Source: RYN-230 sp963782185 (GTDB taxonomy: Bacteria > Actinomycetota > Actinomycetes > Streptosporangiales > Streptosporangiaceae). Taken from it: 64,000 bases of DNA. The stretch is taken from positions 1 through 64,000 of the forward strand of contig CAWAJB010000027.1 in the NCBI GenBank assembly GCA_963782185.1, given 5' to 3'. The notes under the pieces are model-generated. The model ran no database searches, had not been told where the DNA came from, and saw nothing but the letters and a program-made list of their open reading frames with translations. This document shows, in pieces, positions 1 to 10,572 of this stretch. The first letter of the stretch is position 1. Each line of letters opens with the position of its first letter. The position numbers and the translations under genes were made by a program.

Positions 1-197
1 CGCCCGGTCCAGTTCCAGGTGAACGTTACGACATATCTTGCTTCGAGTTAGCAGCGGTTTCATTCAATGAACTGACATCATTCAGCACCAGCCACTTCAG
101 AACAGCGGTCAAGCAACCTCAACAACACTGAATGCGCCAGTCCGGCAGCGGTACTCAGAACCGACTCGACGAAAGTCTGGATCGGGCCCATGACGGT

Positions 198-1418
198 CTA
201 TCGAACGGTCCCTGTTATGGCGCTTGGCTCTTCCCGAATTAGCCCGAGGGCCGCCGCAGCGAGCGTGTCGATTTGGCGCAGGAGGTCGGCCGGAGCAGCA
301 GCAAGGTCGAGCGGGTACTGGACTATGTCGATCCATGTGTGCCTCACACGCTGGACGCCTGGCGGAGCGTTTCCTTGTGCGTAGACGAGCCATCCACGTC
401 GGAGCTGGAGCGCCGTGCAGTAGGCGAGCATCTGATAGACGTCGGCGTTCGGGTAACCGGAGGAGGCGTCTTCCAGCTTGTACTTGGCGTCGAAGACGGC
501 GACCGGCTGGGTAGCCACCAGGTGCACGACATCCGGCAGGATCGCGATCTTCAGTTGCTCGTCCAGGTGACCGGGGTACTGGGCCTCAGTATGGCCGGGA
601 TGAGGCGCGAGAGCTTCGCGCAGAGCGACCGTGACGAAGTCCTCGAAGACCTTCGCCATGGACACAACGAATGCGGCGACGCTGACCCCGCCAGGGCCAG
701 GCTCAGCTGACTGATTCCGCAGCACGATCTCCGCCAGTCGCAGCGCCGCGGCGTAGCGGGCGTTGAGCCGGGTGAGCCGCCAAATGGGCAGGGGCGTGCC
801 CGGCAGCAGCACCTGCACGCCATCCAGCCGACCATCGAGGTGGGCCAGCCGGGCACTCAACTCCCTCCGGAGCCCGGGCACAGCGAGCATGCGCCGCAAG
901 GCGGTGCGAATGAGCTGATTTTCCGGAATGTCTGGCGCGTACTCGTCGTAGCGCACTTCTAGCGGTAGCGGCAGCCCAGGACGTCGCGCTACCTGGTCGG
1001 CGACCCGGATCCGCCCGCGCACCAGTGGAAGGGACTCATCGATAGTCACGTACCCCTGCAGCACACCTGGCCCGAGCGCACGTTCCACATGGCGCGCGAG
1101 CGACTCAGCGAGCGCAGGCCACAGGTCAGGTTCAGGAACTCCCGCGACATCCTCGGGCCTGAAGCCGGAATCGGCCGCGTAGCCGAGCAGGAAGAGCAGT
1201 CGGGCGATGCCGGTCTTCGGCTGTACTCGTACCTCTAGGTCGCCGATTCGAACCACACCTACCCGCCCGGCTGGCAGCAAGCGCCACTGTCCTCCGCCTT
1301 CGGGGCGGACCTCCACAAGCCTGGTAGTGGCCAACGCCGAGACGTGATCGTCATCGAGGTGACGAACCGCGCCCGTCCGGTCCAGTTCGGCCAGGACGAC
1401 CGGCTCCTGCTTCGTCAC
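198..1418 (-). CDS. mcrC: McrC-like nuclease subunit of a McrBC system
   Basis: A 406-residue protein at the 3' end of the defence operon. Near residue 308 it has FDAKYK, the core of the PD-(D/E)xK nuclease fold typical of McrC/DUF2357 proteins, followed by a predicted helix (ADVYQMLAYC). The long N-terminal part matches McrC layout, the region that docks on the McrB ring. Its start overlaps the McrB stop by 4 bp (ATGA), so the two are probably made together. In known systems McrB supplies GTP-driven translocation and McrC cuts modified DNA; the target here cannot be read from sequence. No truncation is seen. Confidence 0.88.
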   Translation of the reverse strand: MTKQEPVVLAELDRTGAVRHLDDDHVSALATTRLVEVRPEGGGQWRLLPAGRVGVVRIGDLEVRVQPKTGIARLLFLLGYAADSGFRPEDVAGVPEPDLWPALAESLARHVERALGPGVLQGYVTIDESLPLVRGRIRVADQVARRPGLPLPLEVRYDEYAPDIPENQLIRTALRRMLAVPGLRRELSARLAHLDGRLDGVQVLLPGTPLPIWRLTRLNARYAAALRLAEIVLRNQSAEPGPGGVSVAAFVVSMAKVFEDFVTVALREALAPHPGHTEAQYPGHLDEQLKIAILPDVVHLVATQPVAVFDAKYKLEDASSGYPNADVYQMLAYCTALQLRRGWLVYAQGNAPPGVQRVRHTWIDIVQYPLDLAAAPADLLRQIDTLAAAALGLIREEPSAITGTVR

Positions 1419-3679
1419 GGCTCGGACGACTCTGGAGAGCTAGTGCCCGAAGTCGCCTCTCCAGGCATGGTCTCGGCGAAGCGCCTTCGGATCGTGTCCA
1501 GCCCGAACCGGGCGTGCACCTGCGAGCGAGTGAGCCGACCGTAGTAGTGCTCTTCGAGCAACGGCAGCAGGTCATAACGCCACACTCGCTCCAGACCGAT
1601 GGAGGTCTCGACGTGTGGCCGCATCAGGTAGGAAGGGCCGATCTTGAAGTCACGGTCCTCCTCGTCGATCGCGTTGTTTAGCGCGCGCAGCAAGCCCGCT
1701 CGCTCGTCGTGGTCCTTGTGGCTGGCCTTCAGCCACTTGGCGAGCACGTCGCGGACTGGCGGATCATCTGGATGCAGTTCGACGAATGCGAACCGTCGGC
1801 GGATCGCCGCATCAACCAAGGCGATAGATCTATCGGCGGTGTTCATGGTGCCGATGAAGAACACGTTCGGTGGCAGTGTGAAAGATTCACCCGGCGAATA
1901 CTGCAGCGCGATGCTCGGACCACGGTACTCCAGTAGGAAATACAGCTCGCCAAAAACTTTCGCCAGGTTGGCCCGGTTGATCTCGTCCACTACGAGCACG
2001 TATGGCTCGCCTGGGTTCGCGCGAGCCTCTGAGGCCACCTTGCGTAGCGGGCCTGCGGTGAGTGTGAATCCGACCGAGCCGCCGTCGGCGCTTACTGGCC
2101 GGAATCCCTCGAAGAAGTCCTCGTAGGCGTAGGAGGGATGGAACTGCACCAAGCGGACCGCGTCGCGCTCTGCGATGTGCCGGGCGATCTCCTGGGCGAG
2201 ATAGGTCTTGCCCGTGCCGGGCGGGCCGTACAGCACGACCTGCTGGCGTTCCTGCAGTACGTCTATGAATTCCTGAAGCCATACCTGGTCCATATGCAGC
2301 TTGGCGGCCAAATCGAGCGTAGCCGAGGGCAGCACGGGCACGGTCGCGACCACTACCGGTTCCACGACGGGTAGTTCCTTGGCCTCGCCGGACGTGGTGC
2401 CGAGCAGCTCAGACAGCACATCGAGTGCACCGGTCAGATCTACGACAGTGCCTTGCTGGTCGACTTCGGCGGGTAGTGGAGCCGGCAGGGAATCCACCGA
2501 GACCGGCGCAGTGTCTTGCCACGCGACGGGACGGCGTAGCCGTGCTCCCTCAGCGGCTTGGTCGTAAGACGGTTCCCCGGTCACCACACCGGCCGAGAGC
2601 TGGTCGCCTGCGACGGTTGCGACGATGTCACCGCCTGCCACGCGGGACAGGAACGCGTAGTACTCGTTGGCCAACGCAACTCGCTGGGCGTAGTCGAGAT
2701 GCTGGTAGCCCTCTTCCACGGCCGCGCGTACCTCAACGAACTCAGCCCCGGCAGGCATGTCGCTCAGGTGGGTGGCTGCTAGCGATACGAATCCGTCCTG
2801 CTTCCAGCGTTCGACGAGAGCCGGGCCCCCTGGCCGCGGCCGGACCAGCCACGCGCGCTGCTCACCCGTCTTGCTGGCCTGCGGTTGCCATTCCTTAATG
2901 TAGGGCGGCTCGTACAGCTCAACAGGCCCTCCCGCCTCATGCTGCAGGCTCAGCATTATCTGGTACAGGTCATGATCTAGGTCGCCAGAGGGGTCATCCA
3001 GTCGGTAGTGGAACGCCTGACGGATGGCAGTCTTGTGCCCGAGGCTAATGATCGGCAGGAAGTACCCAGGGAACGCCAGATAAAGGAGCGCCTCGCGGAG
3101 CGAAGGCATACCTGGGATCCGATGGACCAAGTCCCGCCAGGCCCATGGATCGGCGAGCGCACGTGTGCGCTCAGATTCAGGGACAGACCACCACGCCTGG
3201 ACGAAGCTAACTGCATCAGATAGCCACTTCCAGATCATGGTGTGAGCACCGCTGCCCCCGCTCCAGGAACCCTCGGCAAACGCTGCGGCGACCTCGGCCG
3301 GGAGAGCGGTTGGCTCCCGCATCCAACTCAGAATCTCCTGGATGCGCGCGCGCTTCTTCGGCTCTGTGAAGTTGGACAGAGGCAGCGCGTGCAGAGTCAG
3401 CAACTCAGCCGAGAGCAAAATCGCGTCGTCGGAAGCCCCGCTAATCTGGCGTCGAAGTTTGACCAGGAACGTATCGGCCCCCATATCAGGGTGCTCGTTG
3501 TAGCATCGGTACAGTTCGCCCACGGTCTCCACAGACCATACTTTGCGGGATGGATCGAACAACGAGGTTCCGCTTCCCAACCCATGCTCGATCAGCGCAC
3601 GCCCCACCTGGCGGATCAGCAAGTCATATTTGCGTGGCAGAATCCGTTGGTCGACGCTCCTGGCAGGCATGTCAGTCAT
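1415..3679 (-). CDS. mcrB: McrB-like AAA+ GTPase
   Basis: A 754-residue protein. The C-terminal AAA+ domain has Walker A GPPGTGKTYL near residue 485, Walker B VLVVDEINRANL near 560, and the McrB-type sensor/GTPase signature MNTADRS near 611 followed by IRRRFAF. The N-terminal about 450 residues lack a domain I can name; in this family that region is the variable DNA-recognition part. It overlaps the methylase stop by 8 bp and McrC by 4 bp. With a methylase in the same operon it may act as an effector that reads modification state; that is inference. Confidence 0.9.
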   Translation of the reverse strand: MTDMPARSVDQRILPRKYDLLIRQVGRALIEHGLGSGTSLFDPSRKVWSVETVGELYRCYNEHPDMGADTFLVKLRRQISGASDDAILLSAELLTLHALPLSNFTEPKKRARIQEILSWMREPTALPAEVAAAFAEGSWSGGSGAHTMIWKWLSDAVSFVQAWWSVPESERTRALADPWAWRDLVHRIPGMPSLREALLYLAFPGYFLPIISLGHKTAIRQAFHYRLDDPSGDLDHDLYQIMLSLQHEAGGPVELYEPPYIKEWQPQASKTGEQRAWLVRPRPGGPALVERWKQDGFVSLAATHLSDMPAGAEFVEVRAAVEEGYQHLDYAQRVALANEYYAFLSRVAGGDIVATVAGDQLSAGVVTGEPSYDQAAEGARLRRPVAWQDTAPVSVDSLPAPLPAEVDQQGTVVDLTGALDVLSELLGTTSGEAKELPVVEPVVVATVPVLPSATLDLAAKLHMDQVWLQEFIDVLQERQQVVLYGPPGTGKTYLAQEIARHIAERDAVRLVQFHPSYAYEDFFEGFRPVSADGGSVGFTLTAGPLRKVASEARANPGEPYVLVVDEINRANLAKVFGELYFLLEYRGPSIALQYSPGESFTLPPNVFFIGTMNTADRSIALVDAAIRRRFAFVELHPDDPPVRDVLAKWLKASHKDHDERAGLLRALNNAIDEEDRDFKIGPSYLMRPHVETSIGLERVWRYDLLPLLEEHYYGRLTRSQVHARFGLDTIRRRFAETMPGEATSGTSSPESSEP

Positions 3680-6600
3680 GCGATAACCCCCGGTTCGGGT
3701 GGCGGTTGCCCTGGCCGGGCGGCGGGTCCAGGATCATCCGGTACGGCACGCCCCTGTCGATCGCCTTCTGCATGGCGTCGTAAATCTCAAGGATCAGCCG
3801 CTTGGTACGGTATTCGCCATAACACGCCTCGTCCTTACGCTTCACAATCGGAAACGTATCCAGAATGTGCTCCGTCTCATCGCGCGAGAGGCCATACAAT
3901 TGGAAGAACGCCGAATCTAGCTCCGCCCGAAGTACCGAACGCCGCTCAGGATCCCACCGGAATGGCGGTCCATCGTCACCGAGGTCCCGGGCAAACGGCT
4001 TCATGTCCACGGCAGTATAAGTTAGCTCCAGTACCCGATCGGCTATCCATTTATCTTGATCCTTATGCGGATCCCATGGGCAAGGCTGACAGAAATCACT
4101 GATAGCGATGACAGGGAATTGTTTCACGTAATTATAGGTCAGGTTCGTGCCACCCAACTTCTGTCGTACTACGTAGTCCAGGCAATACGAGGCGAGTATA
4201 GCTTCAAGAAGCCAGGCGGATTTTGCAAAGACTATTGGGATGGAATGCCCAACTGCACAGCGTGGCAGAGCATAGGTTATCATGGTCCGTTCGTTTGTCG
4301 GGCTAGTCACGTTCGCAAATCCCAGCAGCCAACGCGGAAGAGTTGTCGGAAGGTTAGCCGAATCCACCCAGTATGTGGGCATTGCCAATCTCTGGGGGTC
4401 CTCATGCTCTGACTCTGATAGGTAGCGCGGCTGGTTTTGACGCTTAACGGCTGTAGCGCTCTTCACGATATCTGCCGCACGATGGTCATAGAAGGATGCC
4501 ATCATGCCCTGATACAACGGAATCATGCGGTTGAGGCCACGTTCGAAAATGTTGCCGCTCAGGATCCAACCATCGGCCTCCAATTGCTCGCGTGTGCGGA
4601 ATAGTTTTGAGTCGTTGGACATGTGGAACATCGCTGTGAACGTGATTTCCCACGGGTTACCGTTCGGATCGCCTTCGCGGAGGAGGACGGGGATGCGGCG
4701 ATAGATGCCAAGGGTAACCTCAGCGTCACGGCGCGTTCGGAACACCGGGCATGTGCCCGTGTTCGGATTGAGCAGGGTGATTTCGTCTGGTGTCAGTGCA
4801 AATGACGAGACACTGATCAATGCGGGATCCTGGAGGAAGAAGGCGAAGGAGGCCGCCGTCTCACGCACAGCCTGGCCCGCCATTGTAAGGAGGCAGAACT
4901 TCATCGCGTTATGTACTGCAGGGAAGAGCCCAGCACGGTTCTCGAAGTCATAGAGGGCAGCCAACGAGCGCTTCTCGACGAGATCCTTAAAAAAGTACTG
5001 AGTTGTTGCATCGGTGGCGATTCCAGTGGGGACAATTACGCCCGATCTGCCGTGGGGCCCCGTGAGTGTCTGGAACGCTTCAGCGAAAACGGCATAGGTG
5101 TTGACGTCACCGCGGCCAGTGAGCGGGTAACGTCCGGAAGTGCGCAGGACCGCGCTCTCGCCTTCGGCATTCCGCAGGGCCGCCAGGAACTCGGCATGCA
5201 ATGTTCGGTCACCAGCATTGTCGCTGTCTTTCAGGGCGGCAATCATGCGGCCACGAGCCGACGCGTTCGGGGCTTCCGCGATGTCCGGGTCCCGGGCGGC
5301 GAAGAATTCCTGTTCCTGCAGCTTTACGCGTTCCCAGGGTGGATTGCCGAGCATACAGGAGAATCCGCCATCCCACCCTTCCGGGCCCGCGGCACCGGAA
5401 TGCCCATTTCCTGTGTGGAAGATTTCGGGGAACTCCAGGTGCCAGTGGAAGAAACGATAGCGATCTGCGAGGCGTTCGGTCTCTTCGATGGTTTGGGCGA
5501 GGTGCGGGTCGAATGGGCTGTCAGCGATGGCACGGAGCACGCCGTTGATGGGTGGTTCCGGTGCTCCAGGCTGCAGCGGCCATACGAAGGCGGCGCACCA
5601 GGCGTCGGCGTGGATCTTCCGTGCCTGGTAGTCCGCCGACTCCTCGTACGCTTCCCATTGCTCGGCCTGGCTGCGGACCTCGTCGACGTCCTGCGCGAGA
5701 GTCAGCACCCTGGCTCGCTCCTCGGCCAGTACGGCATTGGATTCCTGGCCGAAGAGCATGACATCCTGCCCACCGGCCTGAGCTTTGTTGCGCTTGCGGA
5801 CGCCTGCAGCGATCTTCTTGTCGTCGCCCTCCAGTTCCTTGAATGCGGCGTCGGGAACTCCGTCCCGCAGTAGCGCTGGGGTGGTGCCGAGCAGTGAGTT
5901 ACCGACCCGGATCCGTGCGTCGAGGAAGCCGAGCGGCTTACCGGGCTCTAGCGCCTCTAGCCACAGCGAAACCTTGGCCAGTTCGGCTGCGAGGTCATTG
6001 ACATCGACTCCATATACGCAGTGGCCTGCCACGTCGCGAAGAGCATGCTGCACGTCCGCTGGCGTGGGTTCGTCTTCACCGGACCGCATCTGGGCGAGCC
6101 GTTGAGCGATGCGGCGAGCTGCGGCGACCAGGAAGTGTCCGGAGCCGCAGGCCGGGTCGCAGACGCTGAGGGCGAGCAGTCTGGCCTCGGCGTCCGCCCG
6201 GTCGGAGGCGTTCTTAACCGCGTCGTCGAGCAGGGGGTCCAGCGCGGTGTCGAGAAGTGCGGACACCAGACCGGGCGGGGTGTAGTAGGAGCCGGTCGTC
6301 TTGCGCTCGCTGCCAGCTACGTTTTGGAGCCGGAACGTGCGCTCGGCCAGATCCACCAGAGGCCGAAGTTCCAGTAGGGATTCGTAGACGCTACCGAGTT
6401 CATCAGCGCCCAGGTGACGGTAGTCGACGGGCTGAACGTGCTGGCCGGGCAGGGCGAGCCAGGCGAGATGGCGCACTGCGGTGAGGAGGTCAGCGTTCCC
6501 CAGGGCGCAGCCGAGCAGGAGGTCACGGTGTGTGGTTCCCTCGATCATGGGCACGCGCGAGTCCGGGTCGAAGAGGCCGGCCAGGCCAGGAAGGCCGAGA

Positions 6601-7694
6601 CCGCTGTGGCCATGGTTGCCGAGCGCACGGAGGACGAGACGCTGAGCCTGCCATAGGTCGCCATGCGGCCCTCCGGCCCGCACCCGGGACAGGCGGCGCA
6701 GCCGGGAGGTGGAGAAGAACCGGGTGTACCGTTCGCGCTGCTGCGACCGGGCATCGGGGCGCAGCAGAGCGTCACGGTCCTCGGCGACGAAGCAGAATAG
6801 TAGCCGGTACACCAGGCGCAGCAAGGCGCGGTGATACTGCCGGTCTGTGAGTCGGCCATCGCGAAGGGCGTTGCGCAGCGGCTCGTTGCCGGGATGCCGC
6901 AGAAAGCCGGTTCCCAGCGCTGCGAGCGCCTTCTCGACCCCGTCGCGTAGCCGGTCTAGCGCCCGGGCGCCCGCCTCTACGGCTTCACCGCGCCAGGTTT
7001 CCAGCCAGCAGTCGGCCGGAGTCGTATCTGCTCCACCGCGCTTTTCCACCCGCGAGACGTGGCAGAGTTGCCACATCAGCAGGAACTCTGGGTAGATCTC
7101 GCCATCGAAGATGGCTTCGAGGTCAAACTCCAGGTAAGCCGAGCCAGCCAGCGCGGTGGAGTCACGCAGCAGGCGCAACCGCAGGCCATTGGAGAGGATG
7201 GCCCATAGGCAGTCGTCTTCCCGGTTGAGCAGTTCCTGCACCATGGCCTGCGGTGCCCGTGCCGCGCCGGACACCCCCGGGTTTCGGTGGTCGAGGTCGG
7301 CGCCGGGTCCGAGCAGGTGGATCGGGACGTACTGCCAGGCGTGTGAGACGGGATACTCGCGGTCCTCGATGACGTAACCCCCGGGCAAAGCGGGCACATG
7401 GCCATACCCAAGTTCGCGCAACAAGACCAGCAGCCAGCGCTCGCGGGCCGCGCCAGTGCCAACCACGCCGGGCGGCTGCGCATCTACGTGCTCCCGCCAA
7501 GCGGTCCACGCTCCCCGCAGGTAGGACCAAGCCCTGCTCGCGGCATCCCGGAGGGTCTCCCGCCCGGTCAGGTGGTAGGAGGCCGGAGACAAGCTGTCGG
7601 CGTCCGACAGCTCCCCGGCCTGTATCCGAGTCAGCAGGCTCGGCGGGATCACTCCGCCGACGGCCTGCACCGCCTGCAGACCCGGGGCGGTCAT
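3672..7694 (-). CDS. Large N6-adenine DNA methyltransferase, PglX/DrmMI-like
   Basis: A 1340-residue intact protein. It has GSYYTPPGLVSALL near residue 465, the SAM-binding motif I DPACGSGHF near 512, and the catalytic NPPW motif near 780, all in the order of Eco57I/PglX-type N6-adenine methylases. Length agrees with the methylase of class 1 DISARM and with PglX. The N-terminal about 450 residues and the C-terminal third probably hold target recognition. No nuclease motif was recognised, so it is likely a modification enzyme rather than type IIG. Its ATG overlaps the stop of the SNF2 helicase by 4 bp (ATGA), fixing the start. Confidence 0.87.
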   Translation of the reverse strand: MTAPGLQAVQAVGGVIPPSLLTRIQAGELSDADSLSPASYHLTGRETLRDAASRAWSYLRGAWTAWREHVDAQPPGVVGTGAARERWLLVLLRELGYGHVPALPGGYVIEDREYPVSHAWQYVPIHLLGPGADLDHRNPGVSGAARAPQAMVQELLNREDDCLWAILSNGLRLRLLRDSTALAGSAYLEFDLEAIFDGEIYPEFLLMWQLCHVSRVEKRGGADTTPADCWLETWRGEAVEAGARALDRLRDGVEKALAALGTGFLRHPGNEPLRNALRDGRLTDRQYHRALLRLVYRLLFCFVAEDRDALLRPDARSQQRERYTRFFSTSRLRRLSRVRAGGPHGDLWQAQRLVLRALGNHGHSGLGLPGLAGLFDPDSRVPMIEGTTHRDLLLGCALGNADLLTAVRHLAWLALPGQHVQPVDYRHLGADELGSVYESLLELRPLVDLAERTFRLQNVAGSERKTTGSYYTPPGLVSALLDTALDPLLDDAVKNASDRADAEARLLALSVCDPACGSGHFLVAAARRIAQRLAQMRSGEDEPTPADVQHALRDVAGHCVYGVDVNDLAAELAKVSLWLEALEPGKPLGFLDARIRVGNSLLGTTPALLRDGVPDAAFKELEGDDKKIAAGVRKRNKAQAGGQDVMLFGQESNAVLAEERARVLTLAQDVDEVRSQAEQWEAYEESADYQARKIHADAWCAAFVWPLQPGAPEPPINGVLRAIADSPFDPHLAQTIEETERLADRYRFFHWHLEFPEIFHTGNGHSGAAGPEGWDGGFSCMLGNPPWERVKLQEQEFFAARDPDIAEAPNASARGRMIAALKDSDNAGDRTLHAEFLAALRNAEGESAVLRTSGRYPLTGRGDVNTYAVFAEAFQTLTGPHGRSGVIVPTGIATDATTQYFFKDLVEKRSLAALYDFENRAGLFPAVHNAMKFCLLTMAGQAVRETAASFAFFLQDPALISVSSFALTPDEITLLNPNTGTCPVFRTRRDAEVTLGIYRRIPVLLREGDPNGNPWEITFTAMFHMSNDSKLFRTREQLEADGWILSGNIFERGLNRMIPLYQGMMASFYDHRAADIVKSATAVKRQNQPRYLSESEHEDPQRLAMPTYWVDSANLPTTLPRWLLGFANVTSPTNERTMITYALPRCAVGHSIPIVFAKSAWLLEAILASYCLDYVVRQKLGGTNLTYNYVKQFPVIAISDFCQPCPWDPHKDQDKWIADRVLELTYTAVDMKPFARDLGDDGPPFRWDPERRSVLRAELDSAFFQLYGLSRDETEHILDTFPIVKRKDEACYGEYRTKRLILEIYDAMQKAIDRGVPYRMILDPPPGQGNRHPNRGLSHD

Positions 7695-10572
7695 CGACTA
7701 CCTCCAGGCTGGTAGAAGTAGACGCCGAGCACGTCCACGGGCAACTGCGGCCGTACTGTGAGACCCCGCACCCCCAGGTCGCCAGCCCGCTCGCCGCGAG
7801 CGGCGGTGCGCACCCTTACGTGGGCCTCGCGCAGCGAGGCGGCGAGATCCTGGGCGAACTGCTCCAGATGGGGGATGATGGCCCCGGGCAGGGCAGCAAG
7901 CACTCCACGCATGATGTTGCACGCGATGTCGGGAGGCACGTTGCGGTCGGGCCTTTGCGGCCAGCAGGGCCTCGACTGCCCCGGGATCGAGCCAGGCCGG
8001 GCTGGCGGGGGTACCAGTGAAGGCCACGATCCGCGCCTCCTCGGCTACCTGGGCACGGGGTCCCGTCCGGCCAGGGAGAGTGAGGTGGACACGCATCCGG
8101 GTCAGCAGCGCCACGGTCGGGAGGTCCACGGCGCTGGTGACGATCACGCCACAGCGCCTGGCCGGCCTGCCTCGCGGATCGAGGGCCGGGTCAAGTGCCG
8201 CGTCGAGCACATGGCGTGCGATAGCGGCGGTGATGGGGTTGGAACGGATCAATATGGCGGCGCCGCGTGGCGTGGGCAGGTCACGGTAGAACGGCCAGCC
8301 TTGCTGGGGTGGCCGAGCGCATCGTCCAGGCCCACCGGCAGCCCATCCGGTTCAACGGCGAAGCCGAACGGCTGCGTTGTGACGATGGCGCCACATTCCT
8401 CCAGTGCGGTGCGCACGAAAGCTGCCACATCGTCCGGGCTGCCCAGCGCGGTTCGGTACGCGTCGACCTCGCGCTGTACCTCATCTGGGTGGATGGTGTG
8501 GTGCGCGTAGCGGGTCCGGCTGCGCTTCTCGGCTTCGGCGCTGCTCTCCCAGTCGAATTCAAGGCGCTTCGCTTCCCCGGGCAGTTCGAAGTCGAGCATC
8601 TGCTGCATCGAACGCCCGCGCAGCATCACGCCCTCCATGAGCGCGCCGAGTACCGCGTCACTAGTGGCAGGCACCGGCACGCTAATGCCGAGATCACGGC
8701 GGATCGCCTCGTGCTTGCGTATCAGCACGTCCATAACGATGCCGTCGATGCCGTTGTCCGCGCCATACAGGGTGACAGCGCGGACGATTTCTCGTGGCTG
8801 GCCGAAGCGGTCGACCCGGCCTTCGCGCTGCTCGTGCCGGGTCGGGTTCCAGGCCAGGTCGTAGTGGACGACCGCCTGGAAGTCGTCCTGAAGGTTGACG
8901 CCTTCGGACAGGCAGTCGGTGGCGACCAGGACCTTCGCTCTGCCGCCGGCGCGCTCGGCGAGACCACGCACCCGCTCGGCGCGTTCTTCCGGCGCGTAGC
9001 TCGCCGGTCACCACCTCCACCAAGGCTTCGGGAGCTGCGGCTCGCAAGTGGCTGGCAACGTAGTGGGCGGTCGGGATGAATCGGCAGAACACGATCGGGT
9101 GGAAGCCGTCCTTCAGCAGCCGCCGAACCGTGGCTGGTACAAGCGTGAGTTTGGTGTCCTATGCGGCGGCGATGTCTGGCGCCCGGTTCCTGGGCGATGG
9201 CCAGGGCACTGCGGCGACGTTCTCCCCGCCGTGCGGCCGTGTGCTCTCTCGCTGGTCACGGCACCGGGCACCGCGTCAGCGGCATCAAGGCGATCGTCTT
9301 CGGCTAGGTCGAGAACGCCGCCGCGCCGATCGCGTCCACGTCGCCTGCTCCGAGCCGGCGCCCAGGGGGCGGCGCGGGTGGCGAGGGTCGCAGCAGCGGC
9401 GGCGGGCGAGGAGGCGAGTGACCGCAGCAGCGACAAGCGCCGACCACCAGCGGATCCGTTGCTGGAGTGGGTGCCAGACTGGTCGGTGACCTGGCCTCGG
9501 ACGTAGGCCAAGCACGTCGTCGAGAAGCCGCGGTAGGCGGGCGACAGCTCGTAGGTGCGTTCGTTGGTTGCCCGGTCGGCGGGGAACTTCGTGCCGGCTG
9601 CCGAGGTAGTCGCGGATGTCGGCGCGGCGGCGTTGTACCAGGTGGGTGGCCAACCGTCGGCGGCCGGCCTCGGCGGCGAGGTTCTGCGTCCTGGAGAGCC
9701 GGGTCGAGCAGGGCGATCAGGTTGCGGAACGTACCTTCATTGCCACTATGTGGCGTGGCGGTGACCAGGACCAGGTGCCGACTGGTGTCGCGAGCAAGGT
9801 CTTTGATCAACCGGTAGCGCTGGGTGCGGCCCCGCCCGCCTGCGCCGGTGTCGTCGCTGATACGCAGGTGTGCGCCTCGTCCACGATGACCAGCTCCGGG
9901 GCGGCGCGCAGGAAGTCGTCGCGGCGCATGTCCGACTTGATGAAGTCGGCCGACACGATCGTGACCGGGTGCCGCTCAAAAATCGACTGCCCGTACTCCA
10001 GGCCGCGCTCCAACCTGCGGACCGTGCCCGATAGCACGAGTTCCGGGTTCAGGCCGAATTTGGTCCGCAGTTCGTCTTGCCACTGCTCGGCGAGGCTGGG
10101 CGGGCACAGGACCGCAAGACGCTCTGCGCTGCCCTGCGCGAGCAGTTCAGCGGCGATCAGGCCAGCCTCGATGGTCTTGCCAATGCCGACGTCGTCTGCG
10201 ATCAGCAGCCGTACCGTCTCCTGCCGCAATGCCAGCAGGAGCGGCACGAGCTGGTAGGGACGAGGGTCTACGGCCAGTCCCGCCAGGCTCCGGAATGGGC
10301 CGCCGCTTGAGCGGAATCCGATGCGCAGGGCGTCGCGCAGCAGCCGGGCGCTGCGGTCGTCACCAAGGTCGTCAGGGGTGGGCAGGTCGAAGGTGGCGGG
10401 CTCCACACCCTCCTCGGTAAACACTCCAGCGATGTCATCCTCACCACCGCCGAGCGGGCGCAGGATGAGGAAATCGATCATCACCGCCGGGCAGGACCAC
10501 CCACTCGCGACCACGGGCCCGGACCAGTGAGCCGACCGGGAACTGCACGCTGTCGCGCACTGGCGTAGTCAC
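7691..10572 (-). pseudogene. SNF2-family helicase (DrmD-like), broken by many frameshifts
   Basis: Joining reading frames gives an about 960-residue SNF2/RapA-like ATPase. Motif I reads ADDVGIGKTIEAGL, motif II IVDEAH, motif III VTATPHSG, and the C-terminal helicase half has ATDCLSEGVNLQ and HEQREGRVDRFGQ. This is the architecture of DrmD. The GTG at 10572 overlaps the upstream helicase stop (GTGA). Shifts occur near 10478, 9860, 9682, 9595, 9520, 9300, 8998, 8292 and 7945. The sense of the protein is kept across all of them and almost no in-frame stops are needed to explain it, so either recent decay or sequencing indels would fit. As written, no full helicase can be made. Confidence 0.82.

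Noticed and set aside
4911..5873. 320-residue plus-strand open frame
   Set aside because: Antisense to the methylase coding region including its NPPW motif.
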